A stretch of 64,000 nucleotides of DNA from Agrobacterium tumefaciens (GTDB lineage: Bacteria > Pseudomonadota > Alphaproteobacteria > Rhizobiales > Rhizobiaceae): assembly GCF_005221325.1 (NCBI RefSeq), contig NZ_CP039888.1, positions 2,238,501 through 2,302,500 of the forward strand. Direction: 5' to 3'. The notes below the pieces were generated by a model. It saw only the letters and a program-made list of their open reading frames with translations. It was not told the DNA's origin and did no database searches. Position numbers and translations under genes: made by a program. Positions 9,492 through 19,010 of the stretch are shown here, one piece after another. Position 1 is the first letter of the stretch. Every line of letters begins with the position of its first letter.

Positions 9492-10016
9492 TCAAAGCAC
9501 CCGGTAACGCCGGTTGAAATACATTAGTGCTTCTTCGCCCGCATTGATCTTCATATCGACGACATCGCAGATCAGAATATCATGCGTGCCGCCGTCATGG
9601 GCCTCGCGGATACGGCAATCGAAAGAGACGAGTGCATCTTCCAGAACCGGTGCGCCGGTTTCAAGCACGCCCCAGTTGCCGGCAGCGAAACGTTCTTCCG
9701 CCGGCGTCTTGCCGCCGAAAAGCGTGCTCAGCACCTCGTGATGGGCGGCGAGCGTGTTAATGCAGATAACACCGTTTGCTTTCACCACCTTGTAGGCTGA
9801 GGCATTTCGGTTGAGGCAGACGAGAAGCGTGGGCGGATTGTCGGAAACGCTGCAAACGGCCGTCGCTGCAAAGCCCGCCCTGCCTGCTGCACCGTTGGTC
9901 GTGACGATGTTGACCGCCGCACCGAGCCGCGCCATGGCGTTTCTATAATCGAGGCTGCGTTGCTCAGCAGTCTTCGTCTCCATTTCCGCTTCCTTTTCGA
10001 GAGACATCATCTGCAT
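9492..10016 (-). CDS. rutF: FMN reductase of the Rut pyrimidine pathway
   Basis: Supplies reduced FMN to the RutA pyrimidine oxygenase. 174 residues of the HpaC/RutF flavin reductase family: [37 protein letters not shown] and the C-terminal [12 protein letters not shown] block. Last gene of the rut operon, 41 bases after rutE. Start taken at 10016, where an aaggaagga Shine-Dalgarno precedes; internal ATGs at codons 3, 4 and 12 are alternatives. A similar reductase in this window (45415-45954) serves the gra pathway. The two are paralogues, and the assignment here rests on operon position. Confidence 0.9.
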   Translation of the reverse strand: MQMMSLEKEAEMETKTAEQRSLDYRNAMARLGAAVNIVTTNGAAGRAGFAATAVCSVSDNPPTLLVCLNRNASAYKVVKANGVICINTLAAHHEVLSTLFGGKTPAEERFAAGNWGVLETGAPVLEDALVSFDCRIREAHDGGTHDILICDVVDMKINAGEEALMYFNRRYRVL

Positions 10017-10057
10017 CTAACTCATCCTTCCTTAACAGGCCATCAAGCCAGCACACA

Positions 10058-10663
10058 TCAAGCCAGCACACAGGCGTCTTCAAAGCCAAGGCGCGGCAGG
10101 CGGCCGAAGAGCTTCGACGGATCGCCATGACCGAGATTGATCAGGAAATTGGATTTCCACGTCGTGCCGGCAAAAAACGCTGCATCTACCTTGCCCTTGT
10201 CGAAACCGGACATGGCGCCGGTATCCAGCCCCAAAGAGCGGGCGGCGAGGATCAGATACCCGGCCTGAAGCGTGGCGTTACGAAAGGCCGTTTCTTCGGC
10301 CACAGCAGGGCTGGAGGTGAACCATGAACGCGCATCGGCGTGGGGAAACAGTTCCGGCAGTTTCTCATAAAATTCACTGTCAATGGCGGCGATGACAGTC
10401 ACCGGTGCGGCCATGGTCTTTTCGAGATTGCCGGAAGACAGCGCGGGCTTCAGCTTCTCCTTGCCTTCCGGGCTGCGCACGAAGACGAAACGCGCGGGCG
10501 AGCAATTGGCCGACGTCGGCCCCATCTTCGTCAGGTCGTAAAGCGCCTTCAGCGTCTCGTCACTGACCGGCTTGTCCGTCCAGCCATTATGGGTGCGCGC
10601 TTCGGTGAAAAGCGTTGCCAGTGCCCCGTTGTCCAGTGCATTGTCATCAAGTGCTTTCGTCAT
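10058..10663 (-). CDS. rutE: Malonic semialdehyde reductase
   Basis: Nitroreductase-fold enzyme that reduces toxic malonic semialdehyde to 3-hydroxypropionate at the end of the Rut pathway. The start at 10663 (MTKALDD) gives 201 residues, the family length; an upstream in-frame extension would overlap rutD. Characteristic segments: [38 protein letters not shown] and [21 protein letters not shown]. Lies 17 bases after the rutD stop codon within the operon. Confidence 0.92.
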   Translation of the reverse strand: MTKALDDNALDNGALATLFTEARTHNGWTDKPVSDETLKALYDLTKMGPTSANCSPARFVFVRSPEGKEKLKPALSSGNLEKTMAAPVTVIAAIDSEFYEKLPELFPHADARSWFTSSPAVAEETAFRNATLQAGYLILAARSLGLDTGAMSGFDKGKVDAAFFAGTTWKSNFLINLGHGDPSKLFGRLPRLGFEDACVLA

Positions 10664-10680
10664 CTTGCTCAAAAATCCTG

Positions 10681-11472
10681 TCAGAATGTTCGGGTGGCCG
10701 GCAGCAGGAACTGCAGAAGCCTTGTGTTGAAAAATTCGGCTTCGGTGATGTTCACCGCATGCGCACCGAAATCGAGAAGGCAAAGTTCGCTTTTCGGCAA
10801 ACCGTCCGCCAAACGCAGAGAGCGGGTAAAGGGCACCAGAAGATCGTCCTTCGTCGCCACCACCAGCACCGGATTGTCGATCTCGCTTAGACGGCTATCG
10901 ACATCAAATGCCCGAAGCGCTGCAATGCGCCGAAGCACATTTGCCTTGCCCTGAAAATGCGCGACGCCATGGGCGTCGTCACGCGCCAGTCGCTCCTGAT
11001 GGTCCGACATCCAGGCGGCCGGATAAAGAAACAGCGGCTGGGCTTTGACGAATGCCTCGATACCGGATTTCTCCAGAAGCTCGATCCGCACATCGAAGCA
11101 GCGCCCGGAATGCGGATCGGCCTTGCTCCAGGCATTGATGAGTACAAGCCGGTCGATGAGGCCGGGCTGGCGCAGCGCGATATCGAGGCCAATCAGACCG
11201 CCGAGCGCATGGCCCATGAAGTGGAATTTTTCGAGGTTCAGCGCCGAGACGATCTCCAGCACATCATCCGCCATCGCCGATATGCCGCCCTCCTCCGGCG
11301 CCTCGCCGCCGGTCCTGCCGGTTCCGCGATGGTCATAGGTGACCACACGGAAATGATCGGAGAGGACCTCGATCTGCGGTGTCCAATAGGCACCAGAACC
11401 ACCCAATCCCGATGACAACAGAATGGTGGGCGCCTCAGGGTCGGCTCGGCCATGAACCTCGAAATGCATCAT
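10681..11472 (-). CDS. rutD: Putative aminoacrylate hydrolase, alpha/beta hydrolase fold
   Basis: 263-residue alpha/beta hydrolase thought to speed conversion of aminoacrylate to malonic semialdehyde. The nucleophile elbow reads GHALGG, so alanine stands where hydrolases usually carry serine. E. coli RutD, as I recall it, has the same feature, so this is a family trait and not a defect. Other blocks: [47 protein letters not shown] and GAHAVNI (candidate catalytic His). Placed between rutC and rutE with short spacers. Confidence 0.92.
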   Translation of the reverse strand: MMHFEVHGRADPEAPTILLSSGLGGSGAYWTPQIEVLSDHFRVVTYDHRGTGRTGGEAPEEGGISAMADDVLEIVSALNLEKFHFMGHALGGLIGLDIALRQPGLIDRLVLINAWSKADPHSGRCFDVRIELLEKSGIEAFVKAQPLFLYPAAWMSDHQERLARDDAHGVAHFQGKANVLRRIAALRAFDVDSRLSEIDNPVLVVATKDDLLVPFTRSLRLADGLPKSELCLLDFGAHAVNITEAEFFNTRLLQFLLPATRTF

Positions 11473-11486
11473 CTTGCCGTCCGCTC

Positions 11487-11873
11487 CTATTTGCCGATAT
11501 GGGCGACGGTGGCGATCTCCACCAATGCATCAGGCTTCACGAGACCGCACTGGATGCAATAACGCGCCGGCTTGTCGCCGGGGAAATATTCGGCGTAGAC
11601 CGTGTTGACGGCCTGGTAATTCGACCAGTCGGTGATGAAAATATGGTTCATCGTCACATCCTCCATCGTTCCGCCGGCGGTTTCGATGACCGACTTGATG
11701 GTCTCAAGAACATGGCGGGTCTGGGCGCTCGCATCGCCCACATGCACGACATTATTGTCCTTGTCGAAGGGCAGCGTGCCGGACACGTAAACCACGCCAT
11801 CGGCAAGGGTTCCCGGCGAAAAGGGAGCAATGGGCTTGCTGGTTCCGGCAGGCACGACGATCTTTTTCGGCAT
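11487..11873 (-). CDS. rutC: Aminoacrylate deaminase, RidA/YjgF family
   Basis: 128 residues, RidA/YjgF trimer fold. Deaminates the enamine intermediate aminoacrylate (3-aminoacrylate) in uracil degradation. The start MPKKIVVP at 11873 follows an aggag box by six bases; an in-frame ATG ten codons upstream lacks this. Family blocks: [38 protein letters not shown] and [20 protein letters not shown], with the conserved Arg of the RidA active site in the PARYC segment. It begins 26 bases after the rutB stop. Confidence 0.93.
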   Translation of the reverse strand: MPKKIVVPAGTSKPIAPFSPGTLADGVVYVSGTLPFDKDNNVVHVGDASAQTRHVLETIKSVIETAGGTMEDVTMNHIFITDWSNYQAVNTVYAEYFPGDKPARYCIQCGLVKPDALVEIATVAHIGK

Positions 11874-11899
11874 TTCGTTCTCCTCTTTGTGGTTGGATA

Positions 11900-12640
11900 T
11901 CAAGCGCTGACGGGTGCGGCCTGCGAGATGACGCCGCAGAAATCATTGACGGTGGCGACCCAGCCGAAGAATTTCTCGACATTGTAGACCGTCGCCTGCT
12001 GGATATAGTCTGGCCCCAGATGATGCGTGGCATCCTCCAGCATCACCCCGAAATATTCGAGATGGAAAGCGTCGCGTAGCGAGCTTTCGACGCAGACATT
12101 GGTGGCGATGCCGACGAAGACCAGATTGCGGATGCCACGGGCGCGCAGGACGCTATCCATATTGGTGTTGAAGAACCCGCTGTAACGCGTTTTCGGCACC
12201 AGAATATCGCCGGGCTGCGGTTGCAGATCATCAACGATGGCGTAGTCCCACGTCCCCTTGGCCAGAAGCTGACCCTGCAGCTCCGGCCTTTTGCGCATCG
12301 TTTTCAGCGCGTTGGACTTGTGCCAGTTGGGCGAACCCGGCCCGCCCGCCTCGACATAATCCTTGTCCCAGCCATTCTGGAAATAAATGACCTGAACACC
12401 CGCCGCCCGCGCCGCATCCAGCGTCTTCTTGATATTGGCGATGGTGCCCTTGGCCCCGGAAATGTCGAAACCGGCAAGGTCGACGTAACCGCCTTCGGTG
12501 GAATAGGCGTTCTGCATGTCGACCACGACAACGGCAGTCTCGCTGGGTTTCAGGGTGATCGGCTCCGGCCTTGCGGGAAGCGTGACACTTTCCGACCGGC
12601 TTTCCGGCCCCTTGTAACCCGCCACGACGGTTTCACTCAT
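11900..12640 (-). CDS. rutB: Ureidoacrylate amidohydrolase, isochorismatase family
   Basis: Cysteine hydrolase that splits the RutA product into aminoacrylate, CO2 and ammonia. 246 residues. The catalytic Asp lies in [10 protein letters not shown], the Lys in VPKTRYSGF and the Cys in [16 protein letters not shown], the triad of the isochorismatase-like family. The start codon overlaps the rutA stop codon by four bases, so the two are translationally coupled. Confidence 0.95.
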   Translation of the reverse strand: MSETVVAGYKGPESRSESVTLPARPEPITLKPSETAVVVVDMQNAYSTEGGYVDLAGFDISGAKGTIANIKKTLDAARAAGVQVIYFQNGWDKDYVEAGGPGSPNWHKSNALKTMRKRPELQGQLLAKGTWDYAIVDDLQPQPGDILVPKTRYSGFFNTNMDSVLRARGIRNLVFVGIATNVCVESSLRDAFHLEYFGVMLEDATHHLGPDYIQQATVYNVEKFFGWVATVNDFCGVISQAAPVSA

Positions 12641-13728
12641 TCCGCAGCCTCCAGTCCGGCCTGAACATGCGCCCGGCTCTTCATCAGCGGCTGCACATAT
12701 TTGCCGAATTTTTCGACGCCCTCAAGGAAATCGTCGAAGGTCAGCATCACGCCGCCCGTTCCCGGCACTTCGCTCATTTCGTCGAGCATGGCCGCCACTT
12801 CCTCGTAGGAGCCGATCAGCGTTCCCATGTTGATGTTGACCGCCGAGACGGGATTGGACATGTGCCGGACGTTGGTGTCGGAGCCGGACTTGGTGTCGAC
12901 AGCGCTTTGCAGGCCGAGCCACTTAATCGCGTCTTCATCCGCGCCCGCCTTGTAGTACTCCCACTTCGCCCAAGCATCCTCGGATTTTTCTTCCGCGAGG
13001 ATCATGGTCAGAACCACGGATTTAACCTCGCGACCGGACTTTTCCGTTGCAGCCAGAAGTCGCTCATTGGTGGGCGCAAAGGCCTTCGGTGTATTGACGC
13101 CAACACCGAAGCAAAAGCTGTAATCGGCAAACTTGGCCGAAAACGCCATGCCGGAATTGGAGGAACCGGCGCAGATGAGCTTCACGTCGCCCTGCGGCAC
13201 CGGCTTCATGCGGCAATCGTCCATCTGGAAGAACTTGCCCTTGAAGTCCGACTGGCCGTCCGTCAGCAGTTCTTTCAGAACAGTCGTATATTCACCGAGA
13301 TATTCGTAACGGTCGCCGAAATAATCGTCTCCCGGCCAAAGTCCCATCTGGCTATATTCCGGACGCTGCCAGCCGGTAATCAGGTTGATGCCGAAACGCC
13401 CGCCGGAAATGGAATCGATCGTCGTCGCCATGCGGGCAACGATAGCCGGCGGCATGACCAAAGTGGCCGCGGTGCCGAACAGCTTGATCTTGGAAGTGAC
13501 GGCGGCGAGGCCCGCCATCAGGGTGAAGGATTCCAGATTATAGTCCCAGAACTCGGTCTTCCCGCCAAAGCCGCGCAGCTTGATCATCGACAGCGCAAAG
13601 TCGAAACCATATTGCTCCGCCTTCAGCGTGATCGCCTTGTTCAGGTCGAAGCTCGGCTTATATTGCGGCGCATTCTCGGAGATGAGCCAGCCATTGTTCC
13701 CGATCGGTATAAATACACCAACTTCCAT
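12637..13728 (-). CDS. rutA: Pyrimidine monooxygenase
   Basis: FMN-dependent luciferase-family oxygenase that opens the uracil (or thymine) ring, the first step of the Rut pathway. 363 residues. [17 protein letters not shown] is the typical N-terminus, and [18 protein letters not shown] plus [18 protein letters not shown] are family signatures. It is the first gene of the minus-strand operon rutABCDEF. Neither rutG (permease) nor rutR (TetR regulator) is present in the window, so uptake and control must be provided from elsewhere or by the palindromes upstream. Confidence 0.96.
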   Translation of the reverse strand: MEVGVFIPIGNNGWLISENAPQYKPSFDLNKAITLKAEQYGFDFALSMIKLRGFGGKTEFWDYNLESFTLMAGLAAVTSKIKLFGTAATLVMPPAIVARMATTIDSISGGRFGINLITGWQRPEYSQMGLWPGDDYFGDRYEYLGEYTTVLKELLTDGQSDFKGKFFQMDDCRMKPVPQGDVKLICAGSSNSGMAFSAKFADYSFCFGVGVNTPKAFAPTNERLLAATEKSGREVKSVVLTMILAEEKSEDAWAKWEYYKAGADEDAIKWLGLQSAVDTKSGSDTNVRHMSNPVSAVNINMGTLIGSYEEVAAMLDEMSEVPGTGGVMLTFDDFLEGVEKFGKYVQPLMKSRAHVQAGLEAAE

Positions 13729-13810
13729 TTTGCTGTTCCCTTTTTGGCATCAGGTGTCTCCTGATTTGAAGAAAGAGTAGCAGGTTCCGTGCCAAACCAA
13801 ATAAAATAAA

Positions 13811-13882
13811 TTTATCAATTGGATAATTTTTTAGAGCTGTATTTCTTTTTACCAAAAGATAAAAATTTTATCATTCGGTAAA
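13811..13882. promoter_or_regulatory. Three operator-like palindromes upstream of rutA
   Basis: Three 16-bp sites of the form TTTAyC-N4-GrTAAA lie at 13811-13826, 13848-13863 and 13867-13882, centred 83-146 bases upstream of the rutA start in an AT-rich island. The last two together also form a 35-bp imperfect palindrome. They look like binding sites of one dimeric repressor or activator controlling the rut operon. They do not resemble the RutR box of E. coli. Confidence 0.6.
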
Positions 13883-13987
13883 TAAATTTGCCTGTTTATT
13901 TGGCAGAAATGAAGATCGACAAATGGGAAATGGGAGGCTGTCGCAACAGCCCCAGAACGTTGCAGGGTATCCCAAAAAGCTCTTTCC

Positions 13988-14097
13988 GTCATGCCGGACT
14001 TGATCCGGCATCCAGCCACGCCGCGTCTGCGCCGTGAAGAGAGTCTCACGCGATCAAGGACTTGATCGCACTAGGCCCCGGATCGGGTCCGGGGTGA
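13988..14097. repeat. Intergenic palindromic repeat, family B, copy 2
   Basis: Inverted copy of the element at 1491-1598, with the same three nested palindromes (gccggacttgatccggc, gcgatcaag..cttgatcgc, ccccggatcgggtccgggg). The rest of the gap 13729-14191 outside this repeat and the operators shows no gene. Confidence 0.8.
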
Positions 14098-14191
14098 AGG
14101 CGTAAGGATGCTGCGCCTCAGTCAAACACGCACGCGCAACGAGGTATTTCACGCGCTATGACAACAACCATTGCTGAGCTATGCCAAAACC

Positions 14192-14803
14192 TCAGACGAG
14201 GCGCTGCTGCGCATAGGCATGCACGGCCCGGAAAGCAGCCTCGGCGCCAGCGACAACCCGTTCTTCCTCTTCGACCGTGAGCGCGATTTCATCGAGCGCG
14301 GCGGTGAAGGTGCGCCAGTGCAGGCCGCGTCCTTCCGGAGCGCCGGCCAGATGGCGTGCGCCGAATTCTTCGGTGAGGCCGAGTTTCGCCGCATCTTTCA
14401 GCAGGAAAGCGGCACCGAGATTCGAGCCTTCGACCACGTAAAGCCAGCCCATGGCCTCAGGCAGATCGAACGGCGTTTCGCTGGTGAAGCGCGGTGCCTG
14501 GGTTTCGGGAATTGCGTGACCGAGATCGGCAAGGTCCTGCTCGATCATCGCCAGGCGGCGGCGGCCCTTGAGGTCGGGCAAGAGGCCATCAAGCGTTGCA
14601 TTGGAGAAAAAGGCATCGAGATCGCGATGGAAAAGATATTGCGTTTCGACGAATTTGCCAAAGTTTTCCCGGCTTTCGAATGGCTTCGATGCCATGATGA
14701 AACTATCGAGATCGCCATGCGCGCCACGCGTCGCTGCCTTCAGGCGCTTGACGCGGCTCTGCTCGATCTCTGCTACAGGCGCTGCCGGCTCCGCAATAGT
14801 CAT
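14192..14803 (-). CDS. Heme oxygenase, biliverdin-forming
   Basis: 203 residues, all-helical heme oxygenase fold. The proximal heme ligand is expected at His29 (RGAHGDLDSF), and the distal helix block is GWLYVVEGSNLGAAFLL, typical of bacterial HemO/BphO proteins. The product opens heme to biliverdin, either for iron acquisition or for a bacteriophytochrome chromophore. No phytochrome gene or heme transporter is adjacent, so the purpose is undecided. Transcribed away from the aldolase operon; the 273-bp divergent region 14804-15076 contains both promoters and no other gene. Confidence 0.82.
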   Translation of the reverse strand: MTIAEPAAPVAEIEQSRVKRLKAATRGAHGDLDSFIMASKPFESRENFGKFVETQYLFHRDLDAFFSNATLDGLLPDLKGRRRLAMIEQDLADLGHAIPETQAPRFTSETPFDLPEAMGWLYVVEGSNLGAAFLLKDAAKLGLTEEFGARHLAGAPEGRGLHWRTFTAALDEIALTVEEEERVVAGAEAAFRAVHAYAQQRLV

Positions 14804-15076
14804 GATAATGGTCCCTTGTCCCTATATTCAGAGTGCCTGATAAAAATCTTTACTCCAACAGTCAAATTTTATTTTCGCATTTTTCCGTCTCCCTGCCGAT
14901 GAGGCTTGCGCGTCTCGCACCGCGATAAACCCGTGCCCCTCCGGACCGGCCCCGAACTCATCTCCGAAGCAAATTCCTCCACCCTCACACTCTGAACAAT
15001 CATATTGCAATTACCTCTTTACAACTAACATGTCAGTATGCCATCAATCCGCTGCCACCTTGGAGGAGCATCTTAA

Positions 15077-15961
15077 TTGACCCAGAAATTCGGCCTTTCG
15101 GCAGCCCTGACGACACCGTTCAAGACGGACGGATCGGTTGATATCGACGCCATGATCGCCCATGCCCGCCGCTGCCTTACAAATGGCTGCGACAGCGTGA
15201 CACTCTTCGGCACGACAGGTGAAGGCTGCTCCGTCGGCAGCCGCGAACGGCAAACCATCCTCTCCCGCTTCATCGAGGCCGGCGTTGCGCCGTCGCGCAT
15301 CGTCACCGGCGTTCTGGTGGATTCCATCGAGGATGCGGCAGATCAATCGGCGGAAGCCCTGAAAACCGGCGCTCGCAATATTCTGCTCGCCCCGCCCTCC
15401 TATTTCAAGAATGTCAGCGATGATGGCCTGTTTGCCTGGTTCTCGGCAGTCTTTTCGAAGATCGGCAAGGATGCGCGCGACATTCTCGTCTACAACATCC
15501 CCTCCGTGACCATGGTAACGCTCTCCGTCGAGCTGGTGGGACGGCTTAAGGCCACGTTTCCGGGCATCGTCACCGGCGTCAAGGATTCCTCCGGCAATTG
15601 GAGCCATACCGAGCGCCTGCTAAAAGAGCATGGCGATCTCGCCATCCTGATCGGTGATGAGCGTGATCTTGCCAGGGGTGTTCGCCTCGGCGGTCAGGGC
15701 GCCATCTCCGGCGTCGCCAATTTCCTGACGCAGGAAGTGCGCGCCATGGCCGTAGACGGTAAGGACGACCCACGCATCGTCGATCTTGTTGTGGAACTTC
15801 TGAAATTCCCGGTTACGCCCGCCGTCAAGGTGCTGGTATCACACACGACAGGGGAAAATATCTGGTCGGATGTGCGCGCGCCGCTCGTCGCCATTTCACC
15901 GGAAGACCGGCGGCAGATCGAAGGCGCTTTCGATGCGCTGTTTCGGAAACAGGCCGCCTGA
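15077..15961 (+). CDS. DapA-family aldolase/lyase (class I, Schiff base)
   Basis: 294 residues with TTG start 8 bases after ggaggag. Dihydrodipicolinate synthase/N-acetylneuraminate lyase superfamily: GTTGEG (residues 45-50, pyruvate carboxylate binding), Tyr139 in VYNIP and the Schiff-base Lys169 in GVKDSSGN. It is followed by a GntR regulator, a sugar ABC transporter and a PfkB kinase. A catabolic aldolase for a 2-keto-3-deoxy sugar acid or sialic-acid-like substrate is therefore more likely than a lysine biosynthetic DapA. The exact substrate is not readable from sequence. Confidence 0.82.
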   Translation: MTQKFGLSAALTTPFKTDGSVDIDAMIAHARRCLTNGCDSVTLFGTTGEGCSVGSRERQTILSRFIEAGVAPSRIVTGVLVDSIEDAADQSAEALKTGARNILLAPPSYFKNVSDDGLFAWFSAVFSKIGKDARDILVYNIPSVTMVTLSVELVGRLKATFPGIVTGVKDSSGNWSHTERLLKEHGDLAILIGDERDLARGVRLGGQGAISGVANFLTQEVRAMAVDGKDDPRIVDLVVELLKFPVTPAVKVLVSHTTGENIWSDVRAPLVAISPEDRRQIEGAFDALFRKQAA

Positions 15962-15981
15962 ACAAAGCTGAAAGGTTGAGC

Positions 15982-16638
15982 ATGGACGATACCGGCGAAC
16001 AGACATTGCGGGAACGGGCGTATGAAAGCTTTACGCATCACCTTCTCTCGCGTGACGTTCGTCCGGGGCAATTCATCTCGCAACGCCGCCTCGTGGAATT
16101 GACGGGTCTGCCGCTGGGCGCAATCCGGGAAGCAATTCCGAGGCTGGAAGCGGAAGGTCTGATCAAGACCGTGCCGCAGCGGGGATTGCAGGTCGCCCAT
16201 ATTGACATCAACCTCATCCGCGAGGCGTTCCAGTTCCGCATCTTTCTCGAAAAGGAGGCCGTGGCGAACTTTACCCGTACGGCCTCGGACGAGGCTATCG
16301 CGAAGCTCCTGAAACAGCATCGCGATATTGCCGAAGCGGCTGAAAAAGGCGGGGAATCGCCGGAGTTGGACCAGCACGCCCAGCAGGTGGACTGGGGCAT
16401 GCACGACGCCTTTATCGACTCGCTCGGCAATTCGATCATCTCGAATGCCTACCGCGTCAATTCCATTAAGATGCGCCTCATCAATCAGGAGCGCTTTCGC
16501 ATCGCCGGCCATGTGAAGTCGGTGATGAAGGAACATCTCGTCATTCTCGAAGCCATCGAGAGGCGATCCGTCGAAGACGCCGTGGAGCGACTGACCGCCC
16601 ATATCCGTAACGCGAGGGACAGGGCGCTGGCGGTATAA
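15982..16638 (+). CDS. GntR-family regulator, FadR/FCD type
   Basis: About 218 residues. The N-terminal winged helix reads LRERAYESFTHHLLSRDVRPGQFISQRRLVELTGLP..., with recognition helix around GAIREAIPRLEAEGLI. The C-terminal all-helical FCD effector domain starts near residue 75 (REAFQFRIFLEKEAV) and contains His residues expected to hold a metal. ATG 15982 follows aaagg; an in-frame TTG two codons earlier is the alternative. It lies 20 bases after the aldolase and probably senses the sugar acid handled by this operon. Confidence 0.88.
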   Translation: MDDTGEQTLRERAYESFTHHLLSRDVRPGQFISQRRLVELTGLPLGAIREAIPRLEAEGLIKTVPQRGLQVAHIDINLIREAFQFRIFLEKEAVANFTRTASDEAIAKLLKQHRDIAEAAEKGGESPELDQHAQQVDWGMHDAFIDSLGNSIISNAYRVNSIKMRLINQERFRIAGHVKSVMKEHLVILEAIERRSVEDAVERLTAHIRNARDRALAV

Positions 16639-16740
16639 GACAGTTCCGGCAGGGACTAGAGAAGGTCTGCGCTGGAATTGCATGAAAATAAGCAACAAGC
16701 CGGGGTGAGGAGATTTCCGGCTAACTGGAGGAGAACTGAT

Positions 16741-18072
16741 ATGAAGCATTCATTGCTCAACCCCACGCGTCGCGCCTTTCTGGCAGGCACGGCCGCGATT
16801 GGCGGCAGCGCGGTGCTCGGCATTCGCCCGGCATCGGCGGCGGTGAACTGGAAGAAACACGCCGGCACCACCCTTGAAGTCAATCTTGTCAAAAGCCCGC
16901 GCAGCGAAACGCTGATCAAATATCTCGGCGAATTCGAAGAGCTGACCGGCATCAAGGTCAATGCCGAAGCGACGCCGGAACAACAGCAGCGCCAGAAGGT
17001 GGTGATCGAGCTTTCCTCCGGCAAGCCGAGCTTCGATGTGGTGCATTTGAGCTACCACGTTCAGAAACGGCAATTTGAAAAGGGCAAGTGGCTGGCCGAT
17101 ATCAGCGGCTTCCTGAAAGACCCGTCGCTGACCGATCCTTCGCTGGTCGAAAAGGATTTCGCCGAAGCCGGCATGTTGTTCGCCAAGGATAGCGACGGCG
17201 TGCTGCGCTCGCTGCCCTTCTCGGTGGACTACTGGATCGTCTACTGGAACAAGGAACTCTTCGAAGCAAAGGGCCTGAAATACCCTGAGACCTTCGAGGA
17301 ACTGGTGACGGCGGCGGAAAAGATCACCGATCCCGCAACCAACACCTATGGTTTCGTGGCACGAGGCCTGAAAAACGCCAACACCCCGGTCTGGACTTCT
17401 CTGATGCTGGGTTACGGCGCCAAGCCGATCAGCGCGGACGGGAAAATCGACACCGAATCCAAGGAAGCGGTGGAAGCCGCCAAGCTCTATCAGCGCCTGA
17501 TGACCAAAGCCGCCCCTCCCGGCGTTTCCGGCTTCAACTGGGCGGAAGCACAGTCGGCCTTCCTGCAGGGCAAGATCGGCATGTGGTTCGATGGCGTCGG
17601 TTTTGCGCCGCCGATCGAGAACCCGGAAAAATCCCGCGTCGTCGGCAAGGTCGGTTACGGCGTCATGCCGAAAGGCCCGGCAGTTCAGGCCGCCGGCACG
17701 TTTGGTGATGGCCTCGGCGTCGTTGAAGCCAGCAGCAAGAAGGAAGCCGCTTACCTCTTCTGCCAATGGGCGATCTCGCACGACATGGGTGCGCGTCTGT
17801 TGCAGGCGGGTGCCGGCGTTCCATTCCGCCAGTCCATCCTCGAAGACCAGAAGGTGCGCGAAGGCGTAAAGATGCCGGCCGCCTGGCTGGATGCTGTCGT
17901 CGGCTCCGGCAAGGTCTCGCAGCTTGCCCTGCCGGTCATCATTCCGGTGACGGAGTTCCGCGACATCTACGGCGTCGGCCTCACCAACATGATCGGCGGT
18001 GCTGATCCGACAGCCGAACTTAAAAAGGCAACGGAACAGTTCGCCCCCGTTCTGGCGCGTAGCGAGGGATAA
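16741..18072 (+). CDS. Sugar ABC transporter, periplasmic binding protein
   Basis: 443 residues, extracellular solute-binding family 1. The N-terminus has a Tat-type signal (TRRAFLAG, then a hydrophobic stretch to PASAA), so it may be exported folded. ATG 16741 follows ctggaggag; an upstream in-frame start lacks a good ribosome site. Conserved segments: FEELTGIKVNAEATPEQQQRQKVVIEL and FSVDYWIVYWNKELFEAKGLKYPETFEELV. First gene of the transporter set, and its stop codon overlaps the permease start. Confidence 0.9.
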   Translation: MKHSLLNPTRRAFLAGTAAIGGSAVLGIRPASAAVNWKKHAGTTLEVNLVKSPRSETLIKYLGEFEELTGIKVNAEATPEQQQRQKVVIELSSGKPSFDVVHLSYHVQKRQFEKGKWLADISGFLKDPSLTDPSLVEKDFAEAGMLFAKDSDGVLRSLPFSVDYWIVYWNKELFEAKGLKYPETFEELVTAAEKITDPATNTYGFVARGLKNANTPVWTSLMLGYGAKPISADGKIDTESKEAVEAAKLYQRLMTKAAPPGVSGFNWAEAQSAFLQGKIGMWFDGVGFAPPIENPEKSRVVGKVGYGVMPKGPAVQAAGTFGDGLGVVEASSKKEAAYLFCQWAISHDMGARLLQAGAGVPFRQSILEDQKVREGVKMPAAWLDAVVGSGKVSQLALPVIIPVTEFRDIYGVGLTNMIGGADPTAELKKATEQFAPVLARSEG

Positions 18073-19010
18073 TGGCCTCCTTGAGCATCGAAAACACCAA
18101 GACAGGCGCGAGCCGCAGAGAAGGGAGCAAGCCGGCAAGGCTTGCTCCCAATTACTGGCCCTTCGTCATACCGGCCCTCGTCGTCATTTCGGCTGTCATC
18201 GTTTTTCCATGGGTCTTCACCCTCTGGATGAGCGCGCATCGCTGGACGCTCGGACAGGAGCAGAGCTTTATCGGTCTTGATAACTATATCAGGCTCGCCA
18301 GCGATTTAAGGTTCTGGGAATCGCTGTGGCACACGCTCATCTATACCGTACTGTCGGTCGTCGCTCCGCTGTTTCTCGGAACATTGGCAGCGCTGGTTTT
18401 CGATGCGCAGTTTCCGCTGCGCGGTTTTCTGCGCGGCGTCTTCGTGATGCCGATGATGGCGACCCCGGTCGCCATCGCGCTCGTCTGGACCATGATGTTC
18501 CACCCGCAGCTCGGCGTTCTGAACTATCTTCTGTCCCTCATCGGCATCGGGCCGCTGGAGTGGATTTATAACCAGTCGACAGTCATCCCCTCGCTGGTAC
18601 TGGTGGAAACCTGGCAATGGACGCCGCTCGTCATGCTGATCGTGCTCGGCGGTCTCGCCGCAGTACCCCGCGAACCCTATGAAAGCGCCGAAATCGACGG
18701 CGCCAACGCCTGGCAGAAGTTCCGCTACCTGACCATGCCGATGATTGCGCCGTTTCTGATGATCGCCGTCATCATCCGCTCCATCGATGCCGTTAAAAGC
18801 TTCGACATCATCTATGCGATGACTCAAGGGGGGCCCGGCACGGCATCTGAAACCATCAACATCTATCTCTATAATACGGCATTTTCCTATTACGACATCG
18901 GTTACGGCTCAGCCATGGCCGTCGTCTTCTTCATCATCATCGTGGCGCTCTCCTTCGTGCTTCTGATGGTGCGCCAGCGCGCGCAATGGAACGAGATGGA
19001 GGATCGCTGA
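18072..19010 (+). CDS. Sugar ABC transporter permease (MalF/UgpA type)
   Basis: 312 residues, six hydrophobic segments. The cytoplasmic EAA loop reads EPYESAEIDGANAWQKFRYLTMPMIAPF, which contacts the ATPase. A longer cytoplasmic N-terminus precedes the first helix (YWPFVIPALVVISAVIVFPW). Start codon overlaps the binding-protein stop (TAATG), and the stop overlaps the next permease start (TGATG). Confidence 0.93.
   Translation: MASLSIENTKTGASRREGSKPARLAPNYWPFVIPALVVISAVIVFPWVFTLWMSAHRWTLGQEQSFIGLDNYIRLASDLRFWESLWHTLIYTVLSVVAPLFLGTLAALVFDAQFPLRGFLRGVFVMPMMATPVAIALVWTMMFHPQLGVLNYLLSLIGIGPLEWIYNQSTVIPSLVLVETWQWTPLVMLIVLGGLAAVPREPYESAEIDGANAWQKFRYLTMPMIAPFLMIAVIIRSIDAVKSFDIIYAMTQGGPGTASETINIYLYNTAFSYYDIGYGSAMAVVFFIIIVALSFVLLMVRQRAQWNEMEDR

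Noticed and set aside
10681..11472. RutD as an inactivated hydrolase because of GHALG in place of GxSxG
   Set aside because: The alanine is also found in E. coli RutD as I recall it, so it is a family feature.
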